64,000 nucleotides of DNA from Rhytidiadelphus loreus (GCA_947034895.1 OX344763.1:47057025-47121024); one strand, 5' to 3'; shown: positions 12,263 through 24,784, counted from the first letter of the stretch. Numbers and translations: made by a program. The notes: generated by a model not told the origin, from the sequence alone.

Positions 12263-15200
12263 CTATTTAATTCTATCATTGTTGCCATCTCCCGAACCAC
12301 CAGACAGACCAGAGGACCCCTCTGGATTGCGTTGCGCCACTTGAGCGGCAATCCTTGGACTTTCGCGACGAGAAATTCCCCCAGGGCTTGTTGAGCTTAA
12401 GAACCGTTTTGATTTGGTTGCCCTGTCAACAACGACAAATTGTCGTATTGTTTCCGGAGAATAGTCATCGTCATCTTCAATCTTCCGCTTCTGTTTGCGC
12501 TTCGGAGTCAAATCCACATCCATCGCCTTTAAGGCTCTCAGAGCAGCATCCACTCGATTTACCAACACATTCACCATATGGTCATCACTAGGGTTGTTTA
12601 CCCTAAACCCTTTGGTGACTCCTTCCAATAGGAACGCCCTCCATTGACCTATGATGTCGGCCACCCTCCTATCAAATGCCCCGGCCACCTCCACGAACGA
12701 ATCCCCTTTGTTTGATTCTCCATCCGTTTCCACCTGAACACGAATTGATGCAACTTCTTCCAGCTTAGATAAGAACAGTGCCCTGCCTATGGGAACGTGA
12801 TTGTATGCCTTGTACTGTTCACTGAAGCCAAGAGGATGCTTCACCTCTATCCAATTGCCATCTGGCCCTTTCTGTACTTCTTTTTCGGGAAACCGGAAAA
12901 ATTTATGGTGTTGCATGCTCCAATGCCCTCCCATACTGCGACAAAACAATTCACGAGCCTCGCCATCATCAATGGCACGAGCCCGCAACTCCACTTCCAT
13001 ATTTTGGGTCATCCACATGAAGGAATCCACCGGTTGCATGGATGCATCATACAATTCATGCTTCTGTTCCTTTGGATCCCATATGAGGGATTTCCCCCAA
13101 TGCGAATAATTCTGAAATTTGTATGGCCCTTGGTCAAGTGAAAGAGTCCATCTATTGTATTCGTGGCCGGGGGGCATACCTTCCAAGATGCCAAACATCT
13201 CGTAGAACCTCGGACTCAAAGGAGAACGGCACTCGGCACAAGCGGATCGAAACAGAGATGCTTGCACAACACATTTGATATGAAAAACGTGGCGACAATG
13301 GCCCATGGTGAAGGCTCCTTCAGGCCCAAAAGGACCTTGGCAAATGCTACAATGACCCTTCAACATTTCATTGCCTGGATTAGAACCATGCACAACTATC
13401 TTCTTGTTCTTCTTGATGTATGCTGAAAGCGTTGTGTAAGGAGTCCATCCTTCTTCTACTTCAAAAGTCCAATTGATGTCGCGATTGTGGGCTAGCGATT
13501 CCTTCTTGGCGTGGTTCAACCGCTCGTACATGGCATCCATGTCTCCCCAACATGTCATTGGCATAGACCCCCAAGAATGTTGCTCGACCGCACTTTTGAA
13601 TTTCTTCAAAGCAGCCTCAACGACATTGCAATCTTCATCCGACTTCATTGCAAGGGTGCGAACCCCGATCATTGCCCGAGATGCTAAAGACGGTTTGTCT
13701 TGAAGTTGTTGTATCCATGTTAACTACCGAGACTCCGATCCGCTCGCCGGTAGACATTCATCCATGTTCTCCACTCGTTTCATCCGGTCCAACCTCGATT
13801 GAAGAAGGACATTTTCTTGGTTTACCTCATTCAATCTTCGATTCAACTCGCTCCAAGTTGAAACCTCATCCACCTTTCTGGTCTCAAGCTCCTCCACTGC
13901 TTTGGCCTTCTCAAATGGAAGAGAGAGTTGATCGCTTTCTTGAGTTTCTTGCGACCTCGGTAGTTGGATCTCCACTGTAGAGAGGCCCTTTTCTTCATTT
14001 CGTTCCTTCAAATATTTCTCGCTATACTTCTTCCTTGACGCCACCAATTGCCTTCCCAATGACTCACAATTTTCAACGACCCTTCCATACTTTTTACTCC
14101 ACTCGTCATTCTTCTGCTCCAGCTCCACGATTGTCTTCAAGTAGTTGTACTTCTCATCAAGAAGTGTTAGCGCTCCACTAGCAAACTTGTGAAAAGCCAA
14201 TCCACCCTTCAATAGTGGATGCGATAATGTGGATAAATTTCTGGCCAATTCCATAGCCAACGGGGCCATTTCCGCTACAACTTCAGCAGAACATGTTATT
14301 GCTTGAGCGGATGTCACAAAATCGTGAAGCCCAAGTTTGTTTTCGGTTGCCGTAGAGCACTCGGCCTCGTCCACGGGTTCACCTTCTCTCGATCCATCCA
14401 TTTGAGGTGGGTACTCAACTCCGCACCTAAGTATGATTTCAAGATGCTCCGGATTTGGGATTTGACCCACATATTGCAATCTTCTTGGAGTTAAAGTGCA
14501 CAAGAGCGGATACTTGCGCACAATCTCCTCGCCATCAATATTGGAGGTCGTTGCCACGTTTTGAAGTCGCTTTACGAACAGACCTGACGGTTGAACTTCA
14601 CGGATCGGGCTCAATATTGGACTAGGTGGCGTTGGCGAGTCCACGTTTGGAGGAACGTACTTCAAACTATCGAGAGCATTGCTGTCTATAAGCCGTTCAA
14701 TTGTAGCATTTGCTCTTGCAACTTTGTCTTCATCCATGTCTTCTCGCGACAAGGAAGAGGGGGCAACTTCTTTCACGAGGTTGTGCTTGTTTGGAGCAAT
14801 GCTTTGCTCACCCGTGATTGGTACATGAACCGAGGTGGGTAAACAAGTCTCCGGATCCTTGAAATTGACCTTCCGAAATACACCTCCCGAAGAGGCATTG
14901 GTGGCCTCTGCTCCTAGTTGTGTGGGGTCCAACTGTACTGCGTCGCCTACACCCTGTGAAACCTTCATTGTAGGCGTTCTAGTATTTTTGAATACTATTT
15001 TAGATTCAACCGTTTGTGCCCCGTGGTTGTATAAATCGGGAATATCCTTTTGATTTTTCGAAAGTTGAAGCGGCAATTGCGATGTCGTTGGAAACATGCT
15101 CCAATCCACCTTCCGACCCAATATGAGTTCTGCATACACCATAGATGCCGTGCTGTAATTTATGTATCCTTTACTCCTTGCCTTGTTGCCGAAGAGGGCC

Positions 15201-15517
15201 TTCCACACCTCGTCTGATCGATGTACAAAATGACTATCCTTGCAAGTCCACGGCTTACAATTGAAATATCTTGTGTGGGCTGCGTGGCAATCCCGAGGCC
15301 ACAACTTGTCAATGTGGTACATTTTGACAAATTGTTTGCACATTTTAGAGCTCCAATATTCGGCCTCCACTTTCTCCCAGTCAGGCTCCGCTTTGATGTT
15401 TGGATCATCTAAAATGTCATACTGCAACGCATGTCCGGCCCCCCTTGTTTTAATTTTCTTCGGTGGAGGTTGTGTTGAAGTCGTCCCAATAGCCCCTCCA
15501 TCACCTTCCGCGGCCAT
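12263..15517 (-). pseudogene. Gene A: VDW-block, coiled-coil, RING-H2 protein with one in-frame TAG
   Basis: A single minus-strand frame of 1,085 codons from MAAEGDGG, broken once by TAG at 13726-13724 (codon 598). Residues 60-140 form the block shared with genes B and D: CKQFVKMYHIDKLW, HFVHR, then MVYAELILGRKVDW. Residues about 440-597 are Glu/Lys-rich coiled coil. A RING-H2 finger lies at about 723-763 (C723, C726, C741, H743, H746, C749, C760, C763), followed by FYEMFG and MPPGHEYN, also seen in gene D. The C-terminus is basic with KRKQKRK. RING-H2 proteins are usually E3 ubiquitin ligases; that activity is inferred, and I know no named family with this architecture. The frame on both sides of the stop is intact and homologous to gene D, so I read the TAG as a recent nonsense change, probably from CAG. 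Confidence 0.75.
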
Positions 15518-15729
15518 GCTTGGTACTTTGAATTGAAGAGCAATTCAAAGTAAAAAATTCAGTCAATTGAAATATACGTGTAGGTAATTTAAATCTGCCA
15601 AAGTCACACCGTAATAAAATATGTTGGACCCCTTCTCTCCACCAAGTAAGAGCAACTAGCACTAGAGGCAACAGCAGCACATCTGACTTGGCAAGCTTGG
15701 AGAGAAGAAGTGAAAAGAAATGAAGGGCC

Positions 15730-16030
15730 CGTCTGATCATATAGCCGTCCGAAACCAACCCTAATACCGGTTCGGTTCCGGACCGCGATCCGTCCGACTT
15801 TGGGCCGTCGGATCGGACCTGGTCGTCCGATCGGGCGGACCGAACAGGCCGTTGCTGTCCAATCAGGCCGTCGGAAGAGGCCGTCGGATCGAACACGCCG
15901 GGGCTGTCGGATCAGGCCGTCGGAAGACCAAGTTTCGGAGTCGCCTGCGCCCGATCAGGCGGACCGAACAGGCTGTGGCTGTCGGATCAAGCTGTCGGAT
16001 CAGGCCGTCAGATGGATTTTAGGTCTTCAG
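15730..16030 (-). promoter_or_regulatory. Motif array upstream of gene A
   Basis: About 300 GC-rich bases hold many copies of GCCGTC[CG]GATC and GCCGTCGGAAG, on either strand. They lie 210-510 bases upstream of the gene A start on the minus strand. A weak TATATTT on the minus strand near 15577 is the only TATA-like candidate. Confidence 0.45.
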
Positions 16031-16227
16031 GTCTCCGATCAGGCCATCGTCTCCTCTGCACGGACCTGCTGAACTGTCATCCTCCAGCTGTGTACGCACT
16101 GTTCAAACAACGGATCCTTGAAATAGTTAAATCACTGTAAAAAATAATCAATGAAATGTAAAAAGCATCCAATGTGTGAAAGCTTATTGTTCATTTTCTT
16201 CCCTACATTGTGAGATTGTTTTTAATG

Positions 16228-16259
16228 CTAAACCCTAAACCCTAAACCCTAAACCCTAC
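16228..16259. repeat. Short interstitial plant telomere repeat
   Basis: Four consecutive CCCTAAA units, the plant-type telomere sequence. This is too short to be a chromosome end. It sits inside element 1 between the gene A array and gene B. A shorter stretch of two or three imperfect units is at 49306-49327. Confidence 0.85.
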
Positions 16260-18330
16260 AAATTATTAAATTTCCATATTAAATATTCACGTGTTCAACA
16301 AAAAATTGGTGCAGCATGCGGCATCACTTTTACGATTTCACCGAGTATTCCCACCATCCCAATATCCATTAGTAGCAATTTTGGCTCGCCCCCTATACAT
16401 GGTTACATGGATACATTATTACATTGCAATTTGAAGACATTTATTTTTTTGGATCCACAAAGTACATGACTTCTTCTATGATTTTAAGATATGATTTAAA
16501 AAGTCAATGTGGAAATGTTGGTTGAAAATTGAAATGTAATTTGAATGTAGAGACCATTGTGTAATTGATCCATTGAACTTGTAGTCTACATGTGATAATT
16601 TAAATGTACTATACATGTGAACCTTGTCGACTAATTAGTTATTCATTTCTATGTTTCCGGGTATGAATTATTACATGGCACCGTGGAAATTGCAGAAGTG
16701 AAAGGTTGTCCCACAAAATTGACAATTGAATATGATGATCACTCATGTACAAGAATTAATAGAAGGAGAACGTCACATATGATCATTTGAAAGTTTTTTA
16801 TTTACTTGTAAAATGTACTACTCATTCATGAATTCATGACATTGTAATATGGAAAAAATTTCACCATATACCCTATATTGATATTTTTTTTCATTTCATT
16901 AAGAAGGGGGAGAGAGGGGCCAACTTGAAGGCCTTCACCAATTTTTCTAAAGTTGAATTCATTAATCTATTAATTTAGGTTTCATTAATTATATGTATGA
17001 CGAAATGTTAAGCTTTCATACCTTGCAGTATTGCACAAAAATGTATTATATTATAGAATTATGGATAATCTCTTTATTCAAAGTTCTAGCCTATTAGAGC
17101 ATGTTCTTGAGTGTTGCCAAAATAAATCTATAAATCGGTAGAGTTCATTTCTGCATGCAATTGCTAGTGAGATTGATAACTATTAACTAGAAAAGAAGTT
17201 CTACATGTTTTTGTGGAACTGAAAGAGAGTGGGCACATTTGAGCACAAAATAAATATTTCTTCAAATAAATTATGGAAAGGTAGTTTTTCTACTTTTACA
17301 TGGTCAACAATTATGGAATCTCTCTTTCTTTACTCAAAAAATGCAGTTGTAAGTGCCCCATAAGGCCATAACCGTCTTGAGGGGTGCACTTAGTTCTACT
17401 ATATTACTATAACAAATCACGTGTGAACAAGTGGTTCTCTAATAAACTATAATTTCAACCTAAAATTTTGAACATTGTTTAATAATGACTATAGCTTTCT
17501 ATTGCCAAAATTTCCAACTCAAATAAAATATGAAATGATTTCTAGAAGAGGTTGAAACTTGAAAATGAACTAAAATGGCATGTTTTTCAATTGAAATAAT
17601 TATAGAGGACACATTTAGATGACCATTGAGTCAATATTCAATTCAAAATGAGCTTTCAATAATGAGTTATTTTTAGGAATTTTTGGTTCATTTTTTAGAC
17701 AATTTTCTTTTATATAATAGAGGGGTGTGAAAGCTATTTTTCAGTTCTACAGTGTATCTTTTTACTTCAAAAATTCGTAACTAATTATTATTAACAAATA
17801 AAAATATCAATAATTCAAAACATAAACTTTTAAAGTAGGAAAATCTATTCATATTTTTTTAATTTTGTTTTATTTAAAATTCAAAAAGTATATAGGGGGT
17901 CCAAAGTTTTGTTCGCACTTGGTTTCTAATGGACACTCTAAATGACCCCCCGAGATAAGCGTAGTTCATGAATTTCTACAATTATTTCAAGAAAGCGAAT
18001 TAGAGGATGTACATGATTTATCCAAAAAATTACGCATTTTGAAGCAATGGGATCCTAATTTTTCAAGGGCATAGCCAAACCCTCATGAATTTGGGAATTC
18101 AAAAATTCCCTACTTCTTTCTTCTTATTATTTTCCTTCTACATGTTATACAAGGGTTTAGTGTGTTACAAGCAACATTTTAGATCATACGGTTCAGTTCC
18201 AAAAATTTTTACGTGCTCACAGGGGGGGCCAAAAAAGGGTACACTGAATTGCCCCCTTCGTTGCCCCTGCTGCAGGGCAAAGCCTGCAATTTCGAAAGGG
18301 GCAAAACTTCCCTTGTTCTCCAAAATTCTC
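16260..18330. other. AT-rich interior of element 1, no gene seen
   Basis: Over two kilobases of AT-rich sequence between the divergent genes A and B with no supported frame. Near 18170-18200 there is one partial copy of the TACGGTTCAG-type module described at 23930. Confidence 0.6.
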
Positions 18331-18334
18331 CTCG

Positions 18335-18523
18335 CCGGACGGCCCCTCCGCCCTTCCGACGCCCCGTCCGACTTTCCGACGCCCCGTCCGAGCTGTTCGT
18401 CCGCACTTTCTCGGTGACCGTGCGATCCATCGTGCGACAATTTCGGGCCGCACGATGGGGGCGTCGGAAAACAAGCCGTCGGATTCGGACGGACCCTAAA
18501 GCGCCATCGAAAGCCATAAATAG
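18335..18523 (+). promoter_or_regulatory. Motif array and TATA-like box upstream of gene B
   Basis: GC-rich stretch with repeated GCCCCGTCCGA, TTCCGACG and GTCGGATTCGGACGG motifs, followed at about 18516-18523 by CATAAATA. The gene B start lies 300 bases further on. The order array, TATA-like box, leader, start codon is the same as for K1 and K2. Confidence 0.5.
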
Positions 18524-18823
18524 CGTTTCCGACGCCTCATTTTTCCACAGACGTTTCCCTCCCGAAGTGGGTTTTCCAGTGCCCGATGTGAATCTGTGGC
18601 TCTGCGCACCCCTTTCGGTTTGGTGTGTGAACGGTTGTGCTTGGATACTTGGTGGTTTTAAGTGATGTGGTTTGAATAATTTCTTGTATACGAGGAATTG
18701 TGAATTAGAAAACCGTTTCACTCCATTGCATTTGAATTTTGAAGTGAGAAGCACTTGGTGCACTTGGTGCAATATTTTGGGAAAATTCGGACATCAATTA
18801 TCTTCATTGTAATCAAGGTTATC

Positions 18824-19828
18824 ATGTCTCGCCCTAAACCATCAAGTAAGAGTAAGAAAGGGAAATCTCAAGATATGAATTGGGTTGACTGGGAAAACCC
18901 TAATTGCGTAGCTGAAGATGGATGGGAAGAAGAGCCAAAGAAAGTTTGGGACTGCACCACATGCAAGAAGTACGTCAAGATGACTCACCTCTCCAAAATG
19001 TGGTCACGAGAACGTGTTGAAGGCCAAGTTCGTCGATGGGAAGGACAAATGTCCACATGTACGAGCCGACACTTTCTTCACCGTTACGAAGAAGTAACGC
19101 GTTCAACGGGTTTACGTGACTCCAAACCTAATATAATGAATTATCCTAACATGGCTATGGTTTGGGCAGAGATTGTACTCCACAAAGATGTGGATTGGTG
19201 TACCATTTATGGGAAACATTTGGATAGTCTGAATCGGAATGATGCAATGATTTATACTAGCTGGACTACTGTAAGTGATTGCCAGCCAGAGTGGTCCAAT
19301 CGAGGGCAGTTTGGATTTCCTGCAGTTGTGGTGCCACATGGAGAAGATGAATGGTCGAGTGACGGTGATGAGGGTGAAGCTCCAGCACCAGTGACATTGG
19401 GAGAGGAGCACGAGCGTAAAAAAGATCGAGAAGACATTGAATACGAACAACAAATGCAAGAAGCGATGCGTAGAAGCGTAGAGGACCATGGTCGACAAGA
19501 TGGGTATGATGGATTCTACCAACGTGACCGTGGTGCATATGACCCACCACATGGGTCCTATAGTTCACACTATGGCCATGACCCCCAACATGGCTCTCAA
19601 AACGTTGGAGGCTCTTATTATGGCGGTTCAACTCAAAGAGGATCACTCCACGGTGATTCAATTCCTCCTCCAACTTTTGGAGGTCATTCCTCCGCAAATT
19701 ATGGACAAGGAGGTGGGCAAAGCGGATATGTTCCCGACTACTATGGTGGAGGACCATATCTCGGTGTTTATGGTGGTGGTCCTACAGGCCCAAGTCAGAG
19801 AGATGACACGGATTCAGATTCCGAATGA
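18824..19828 (+). CDS. Gene B: VDW-block protein with Gly/Tyr/Ser-rich tail
   Basis: A 334-residue protein from MSRPKPSSKS. Residues 47-130 align with gene A: CKKYVKMTHLSKMW, HFLHRYEEV, then MAMVWAEIVLHKDVDW (VDW at 123-125). Instead of a coiled coil and RING, the chain continues through an acidic and Arg/Glu-rich middle (about 195-245) into a low-complexity tail of Gly, Tyr, Ser, His and Pro (about 245-325) ending in DDTDSDSE. Such tails often promote condensate formation; that is inference. The frame is open further upstream to 18755, but 18824 places the start after the leader and in front of the basic N-terminus. I see no internal stop. It has a promoter array and lies just ahead of K1 on the same strand. 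Function unknown; the shared block may be a protein- or DNA-binding module. Confidence 0.7.
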   Translation: MSRPKPSSKSKKGKSQDMNWVDWENPNCVAEDGWEEEPKKVWDCTTCKKYVKMTHLSKMWSRERVEGQVRRWEGQMSTCTSRHFLHRYEEVTRSTGLRDSKPNIMNYPNMAMVWAEIVLHKDVDWCTIYGKHLDSLNRNDAMIYTSWTTVSDCQPEWSNRGQFGFPAVVVPHGEDEWSSDGDEGEAPAPVTLGEEHERKKDREDIEYEQQMQEAMRRSVEDHGRQDGYDGFYQRDRGAYDPPHGSYSSHYGHDPQHGSQNVGGSYYGGSTQRGSLHGDSIPPPTFGGHSSANYGQGGGQSGYVPDYYGGGPYLGVYGGGPTGPSQRDDTDSDSE

Positions 19829-21220
19829 AGCCGAATCAAACACTAATACACTATTGTATTGTTTGTCTTACAATATGGGCTCTAAATTTAGATTTAGTTG
19901 TTTTCCATACAATGATGCAATATAGAATGTAGCAAGCATAGTGTAATGGTGTCAATGAGTGGTCGTCCGTCGTCACGTACAATGCAAAACCGCTACAATT
20001 GCGATGTATTGAAATATATTATTAGAATGATAGATTTCTCATGTTCATGGTATTATTGAATGCCATTGCTATGCAATGGATCAAGCCATGGTGTTCTGGA
20101 AGCTAAGTATAGCAATGGCCCAGCTTTTACCATTATATTTTTGTTGGTGTCCGTGCGCAAATTTTTTTGCACCATAACCTATTAACTTCTAAATGGGTGA
20201 GACCGAGCAACCCAAAAAATCCACTAGAAATTTGAATCAAAAATGATTTTTTTTTTCTTGTATATTATATTGGATTTTTCTAAATGGGATGCTTTTATTC
20301 ATTCCAATTGGATTCATGATGCAAAAGTTATGGATTTTCTTGTTTTGTGGGCTATCATAGGATTATCTTGAAAGAAATTCTTTTCTTCCACTTGGAATGC
20401 TAATTCATGATTTTAAGTTACAAACTTTGAATGTTCATATCGTGGAAAGTATAATCTAAATGAAAAATTTCATTATATCATTAGCTTGAGTGAAGAATAT
20501 TGCATGCAAATTGTCCATTTGTTTCAAGCAAAAAAAAAAAGAATATTGGATGCATTGGTTTAAAAGAAATATTTTTATTAAAATAAATAAAAATCTCCAT
20601 ATAAACTCTTCGAAATTGTTGCAAAAATGTGAGTCCGAAAAGGGGCTTCTTAGGAAGTAAAGGATTAACCCTTTAGGGCCTAAGGAGCCCCAAGCAAACT
20701 CTTGAATTCTTTTGGAATCAAATTTTCATATCAAAATTTTATCATTTAATTTAAGTTATTATTTTTCACAAATAACCATTCATGTCTTCTATCAGATCTG
20801 AATTTTTAATATTTTTTGGGAAAAAAATGAAATTTATAAGATTTTCTAGAGTTTCTATCTTTGAAAAATCGTAGTAATTACAAAAGAGCTCACTTTACGA
20901 TGAAATTTTTATAGAAAATAGGAAAAATTATAATGAACATTATGGTGAAGTTTTCATGCTCCCTTTCGTTATATACAAATAAATTTGATAGAGAAACATG
21001 TCCCACAGTGTATTTTGAAACTTTTTAAATCCCAACTTCAAATTGCCATAGATAAGTCATTATTACTCCAAATTTGATGGCCAATGGCTCATTGGAAGCG
21101 AAATTCCCGTGCCCTCACATCTCATTTACACCTCACAGTCAAATGAGGTTAGGAAAGTGTTTTAATTTCCAAAATTCTGTTTAAAATGACCAAATTTGGC
21201 ATGCTCGCCCCCCCTACAGG
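19829..21220. other. AT-rich spacer between gene B and K1
   Basis: No coding frame is supported. It holds short A- and T-runs and, near 20665-20690, the motif CCTTTAGGGCCTAAGG, which resembles the end of the modules at 24112 and 61250. Confidence 0.55.
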
Positions 21221-21234
21221 GTTAAGGGGTGAAA

Positions 21235-21494
21235 ATACCATTTATCGGAGCCGTCCAATCTGTCGGCCTGCCGCGCCGTCTGATCTGTTGAACTGCCGTG
21301 CCGTCCGATCTGTCAAACTGCCGCGCCGTCCGATCTGTCGTCCTGCCGCGCTGTCTGATCTGTTGCACGGCAGCCCGTCCGCCTCGCGGGGGTCGTCGGA
21401 TCGATCGGCCGTCCGATCTGTCGGCCGCGTCGTGGGCGTCGGATTTCCGACGCGGACCGTGCATCGGAAAAGGGCGTTGGAAAGGTATAAGAGA
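21235..21494 (+). promoter_or_regulatory. Motif array and TATA box upstream of K1
   Basis: A run of GCCGTCTGATCTGT and GCCGTCCGATCTGTC units spaced about 20 bases apart at 21250-21430 is followed by TATAAGA near 21486-21492. The K1 start codon is 235 bases downstream. The repeat units happen to be open in frame with K1, which makes an artificially long N-terminus possible from 21186; I reject that start. Confidence 0.6.
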
Positions 21495-21725
21495 GTCGGA
21501 CGGGCCCGTCCGATCCTCACTTTTGTTTTCCCCCTTGCATATTGCAAGAGTGAAGCGGAGAGCTTGGTGGTTCATGCCCCCATTGGTTCCTCTTTTTGGG
21601 AAAGCAAGAGTGCGATTTTGGGGGCCCCTTATTGCCATTTTTTTCAGTTTTGGTTCGAGTTTCACTTGAACTTGAAATTATCATTTCATTTTGCGAATAT
21701 TCATTCGTACAAGAAGTTCATCACG

Positions 21726-23222
21726 ATGCCACGAACAAAGAAGGCTGCAAAGAGGAAACAAATGGAGCATGAAGGAGGTTCACACAATGAGGCAAGTAGG
21801 GACATTCCCTCTGATGCATGCAAGAGATTTTTGATCAAGTTGATCGTCAATTTCTATGAGTCGGAAACGACGATGTCACTACACAACAAATACGTTAGGT
21901 ACAACGAGGAGTGCTCGCAAAAATTCAAGGCGGACATGTGGCAACTGATGATGAATGCGCTTAGCGTTCCGGAATGGCACCACGAGACGGAGAAGAAAGG
22001 CTTTCCAAAATTCTTGGAGAATAGGGTCCATGATGCATTGTGGAATGCATCAATGGTGCTAGCAAGGTACGGCTCTCAATATCGGGAAAATGATGAGGAT
22101 TTTCGTGAAGTCATTCTGAAAGCTGACTTGTTTGTTGCACGATGCAAGCCGTTTGTAAAGAGCCGTAACAGACGAGGATCTTTGGGTTGGTGGAATAGCA
22201 CTGATGGAGTGGCTGAACTGGATCGGGGCAGACAACACCTCATAGCGCTTCCCGACACAGCACGAGTAATCGCTCAAGACCAAAAAACCATGAAGGGTGG
22301 ATATGCAACAATTCGTAGGGTTCGAATTGAAGGGTGTCTAGGGATAGCTACATTTTGGGAGTTTGCAGCAAAGCTATCCAATCAACACCGCACATAGCCT
22401 CATCTTGCGAGATTGGAACACCAGAACGAGTCAATGGCAGTGCGGATTCCACATCCTGGAGTTATACGGTTTGCTGCAGTTCATGGAACAACAAATGAAA
22501 GGTATTCGTATTGGTGGAATGGCGGAACACTACGGCACATGATGCACTTGGATAATGATTATCCAGACAACATTGCCATTCGGTTGCACTATTCGAGGCC
22601 AACAGAGGTAGAGTTGATTGAAACTTACCGTCTCGGACGATTTAAGAAGAAGCGCACGCAACTCGCATGGGCATTATTGCACATCATGAATGCAGTGCAC
22701 ATTTCTGGACATCTTCACAATGACATCTCTCCAGACAACATAATGTTTCACTTTCCTGAAGACGAGTCACGCGTGTACATTGGAGTCTGCGATTGGGGCA
22801 TGACTACCGTAGCTTCTGAACCAATGAAGTCTTTGTACACGTTTACATGTGCGAGGGACATGGAGGAGGCTTTGAGAAAGAGGTGGTGGGTGGACCCGAA
22901 GATTGCATATGTGCACAAAAGAGATGCAGATGGGTCAATCATTCCAAATCTATCACGTGTATCAGAAGAATATGTGGTTTGTAAACTCGCTCAACGCATC
23001 AACAAGGATTGCATGTCTGAAGAATACTACAAGTTGCATCGGGAATCAGCTGAACTGATGAAGTTGAGTCACCACGTTTTGGCCCTTATGTTTCACTCAT
23101 ACATGGAGCGGCCTTGCAGTGAAGGTTCGAATTACCGTGGCGGTTTGTCTCACATCATCAATTTCTTTTCCGGTCGGTGCAATTGGCTTGTGCCGGATGA
23201 GCACTTCCGCCATTCATATTAG
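21726..23222 (+). pseudogene. K1: kinase-like protein with one in-frame TAG
   Basis: A frame of 499 codons from MPRTKKAAKRKQ, broken once by TAG at 22395-22397 (codon 224). Before the stop is a helical N-terminal part with VNFYES and YNEE, shared with K2, then a glycine-rich loop (MKGGYATIRRV) and a possible ATP-site Lys in EFAAKLSN. After the stop come HPGVIRF, YWWNGGTL, the catalytic loop HNDISPDNIM (H331, D333, N338) and CDWG (D356). These are protein-kinase landmarks, with HND for HRD and DWG for DFG. No APE motif is visible, so the C-lobe is degenerate and substrate binding doubtful. It is the last gene before the right end of element 1. Whether it phosphorylates proteins, and which, cannot be told. 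The stop splits the N-lobe, so no full kinase is made unless the TAG is read through. Confidence 0.75.
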
Positions 23223-23929
23223 TAGTTCAACGTACTTTATAGTAGCATAGAACTATAGAGGTATGTAGTAAATATATAATGAGGATGTACGCGTGCACAC
23301 TATATAGTGCCTAATTATGCAATGTAGATGTATGACCATATATGTGGAATATGATAATTATACATTTTGAAAGTTCGGTGTATTTGAGTAAGTAATGCTT
23401 ATGATTTTTTGTCACATGAAACTATGAAAGATACATATGACTTGAATGAAAAGCGCACTACTTGTTGTTGTTGAATGCTGAGGTGGCAATTAGCAAGGGT
23501 GTGTGGAGATTGTTTTCATTTTAAGCTTTATAAACCCCATCGTCCAAGCAGCTTCAAACTTCAGAAGGTCATAGGAATCTCAGATTTTGAAATTTTCCCA
23601 AACAAAAATTTCTTGCTTGTCAAATATAAGTATGCCTTTGTATCCATCGTTCGGATTTTCAAAATCTCAAAGTATGTGGTGGGAAAACTGATTCAAAGAT
23701 GACTTAGTGCATTGTCAATATTTGGGACATTGTGGCATAATGGCATTGCAAAATTTTTTTGGAGGTGTTAGGTGTGTTGAATTTCTTTGAAAATTGGTAT
23801 GCATATGCCCAACTTCAATACCTACAAGAAATTTTTTTAATTTTATGGTGTGTAGTGCAAAAAAATTGAGCATGAGGCGGTCAAAGGCATCTGAAATTTT
23901 GGGGCATAGTGAAAAAAAAAAAAAAAGGA

Positions 23930-24130
23930 CTTTGAATGCAAATATCTCTTTATCCGTACGGTGAAAAATCCCAAAAAGTTTACCACACCCTCTCATACAA
24001 GTTCACTTCAAGATCTTACGGTTATATTTTCAAAGAAAACATTTTCACAACATCGTGAATGATCGCAGCTGGAATGGGAGTTTTCAGTGATTTTGGACCC
24101 AGAAAATGGCTCGGTCCTTTAGGGCTTAAG
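23930..24130. repeat. Conserved noncoding module, copy 1
   Basis: The order CTTTGAATGC, then ATCTCT, CGTACGGT, GATCTTACGGTT and finally GGTCCTTTAGGGCTTAA recurs at 54980-55200 and 61060-61265, in the same order. A partial copy lies at 18170-18200. Each full copy lies 3-prime of a cargo gene in a hAT element. It does not code for protein in any frame I can support. Confidence 0.5.
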
Positions 24131-24780
24131 AAAGAAATGGTTAGAATAAAAATGCGTTGAATTCTACAGTTGGGAATGATACAGAATTTTTAAGAATTTT
24201 AATTTTTTTCGAAGTCAAATTACTTTTATGAGTTCAAATGGGGATTCTTTCAGTACTCCCTAAAGTACAAGAATGGGTTAATTTTTGGGCCTAAATCCTT
24301 GTTAATTAAAAAAATGACATTTCTATAAAACCCTAACAAAATAGTACCATCGTGCATTTCGACGCTATTTAGTATTTAGACCTTGTACCTTTTTCTTTTT
24401 CTTTTTGTTAGAATAATTTCCATGACCGTCAATAGGGACCTTAAACAAAACTTATTGTATACTAAAGTTCAACAATGGGTTCTATTTCTTTTCATAGCTC
24501 ATTTGAACCCCTAAAGGACAAAGCGTCCCTTCCATTGACAAATGGATTTCAGGTTGATACCTATGGGCTGAATTTGTCTCCTGATTTTCTTAAATTTTTT
24601 TTTAAGATAGAAAAATGGAAAACCTTTGTGAAAATATAATTTTTTTCTCAATCGGTAACCCTCTACAAAAGTTATGCCCATGTAACTCAAAACTTGGGAG
24701 ATCAGGCAACACAAAGATTTTTCAAAATTAAAATTTTTTATTTCTAAATTTTTTTAACTCATACATTATACTTTTGTCAA
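24130..24780. other. AT-rich stretch before the right end of element 1
   Basis: No gene is seen. The segment around 24560-24690 (ATGGGCTGAATTT ... AATCGGT ... AAGTTAT) resembles 54475-54600 in element 2, another piece of shared noncoding sequence between the two hAT elements. Confidence 0.45.
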
Positions 24781-24784
24781 GGAA

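Noticed and set aside
21186..21725. N-terminal extension of K1 from 21186
   Set aside because: It would translate the GC-rich promoter array and TATA region; K2 shows no such extension.
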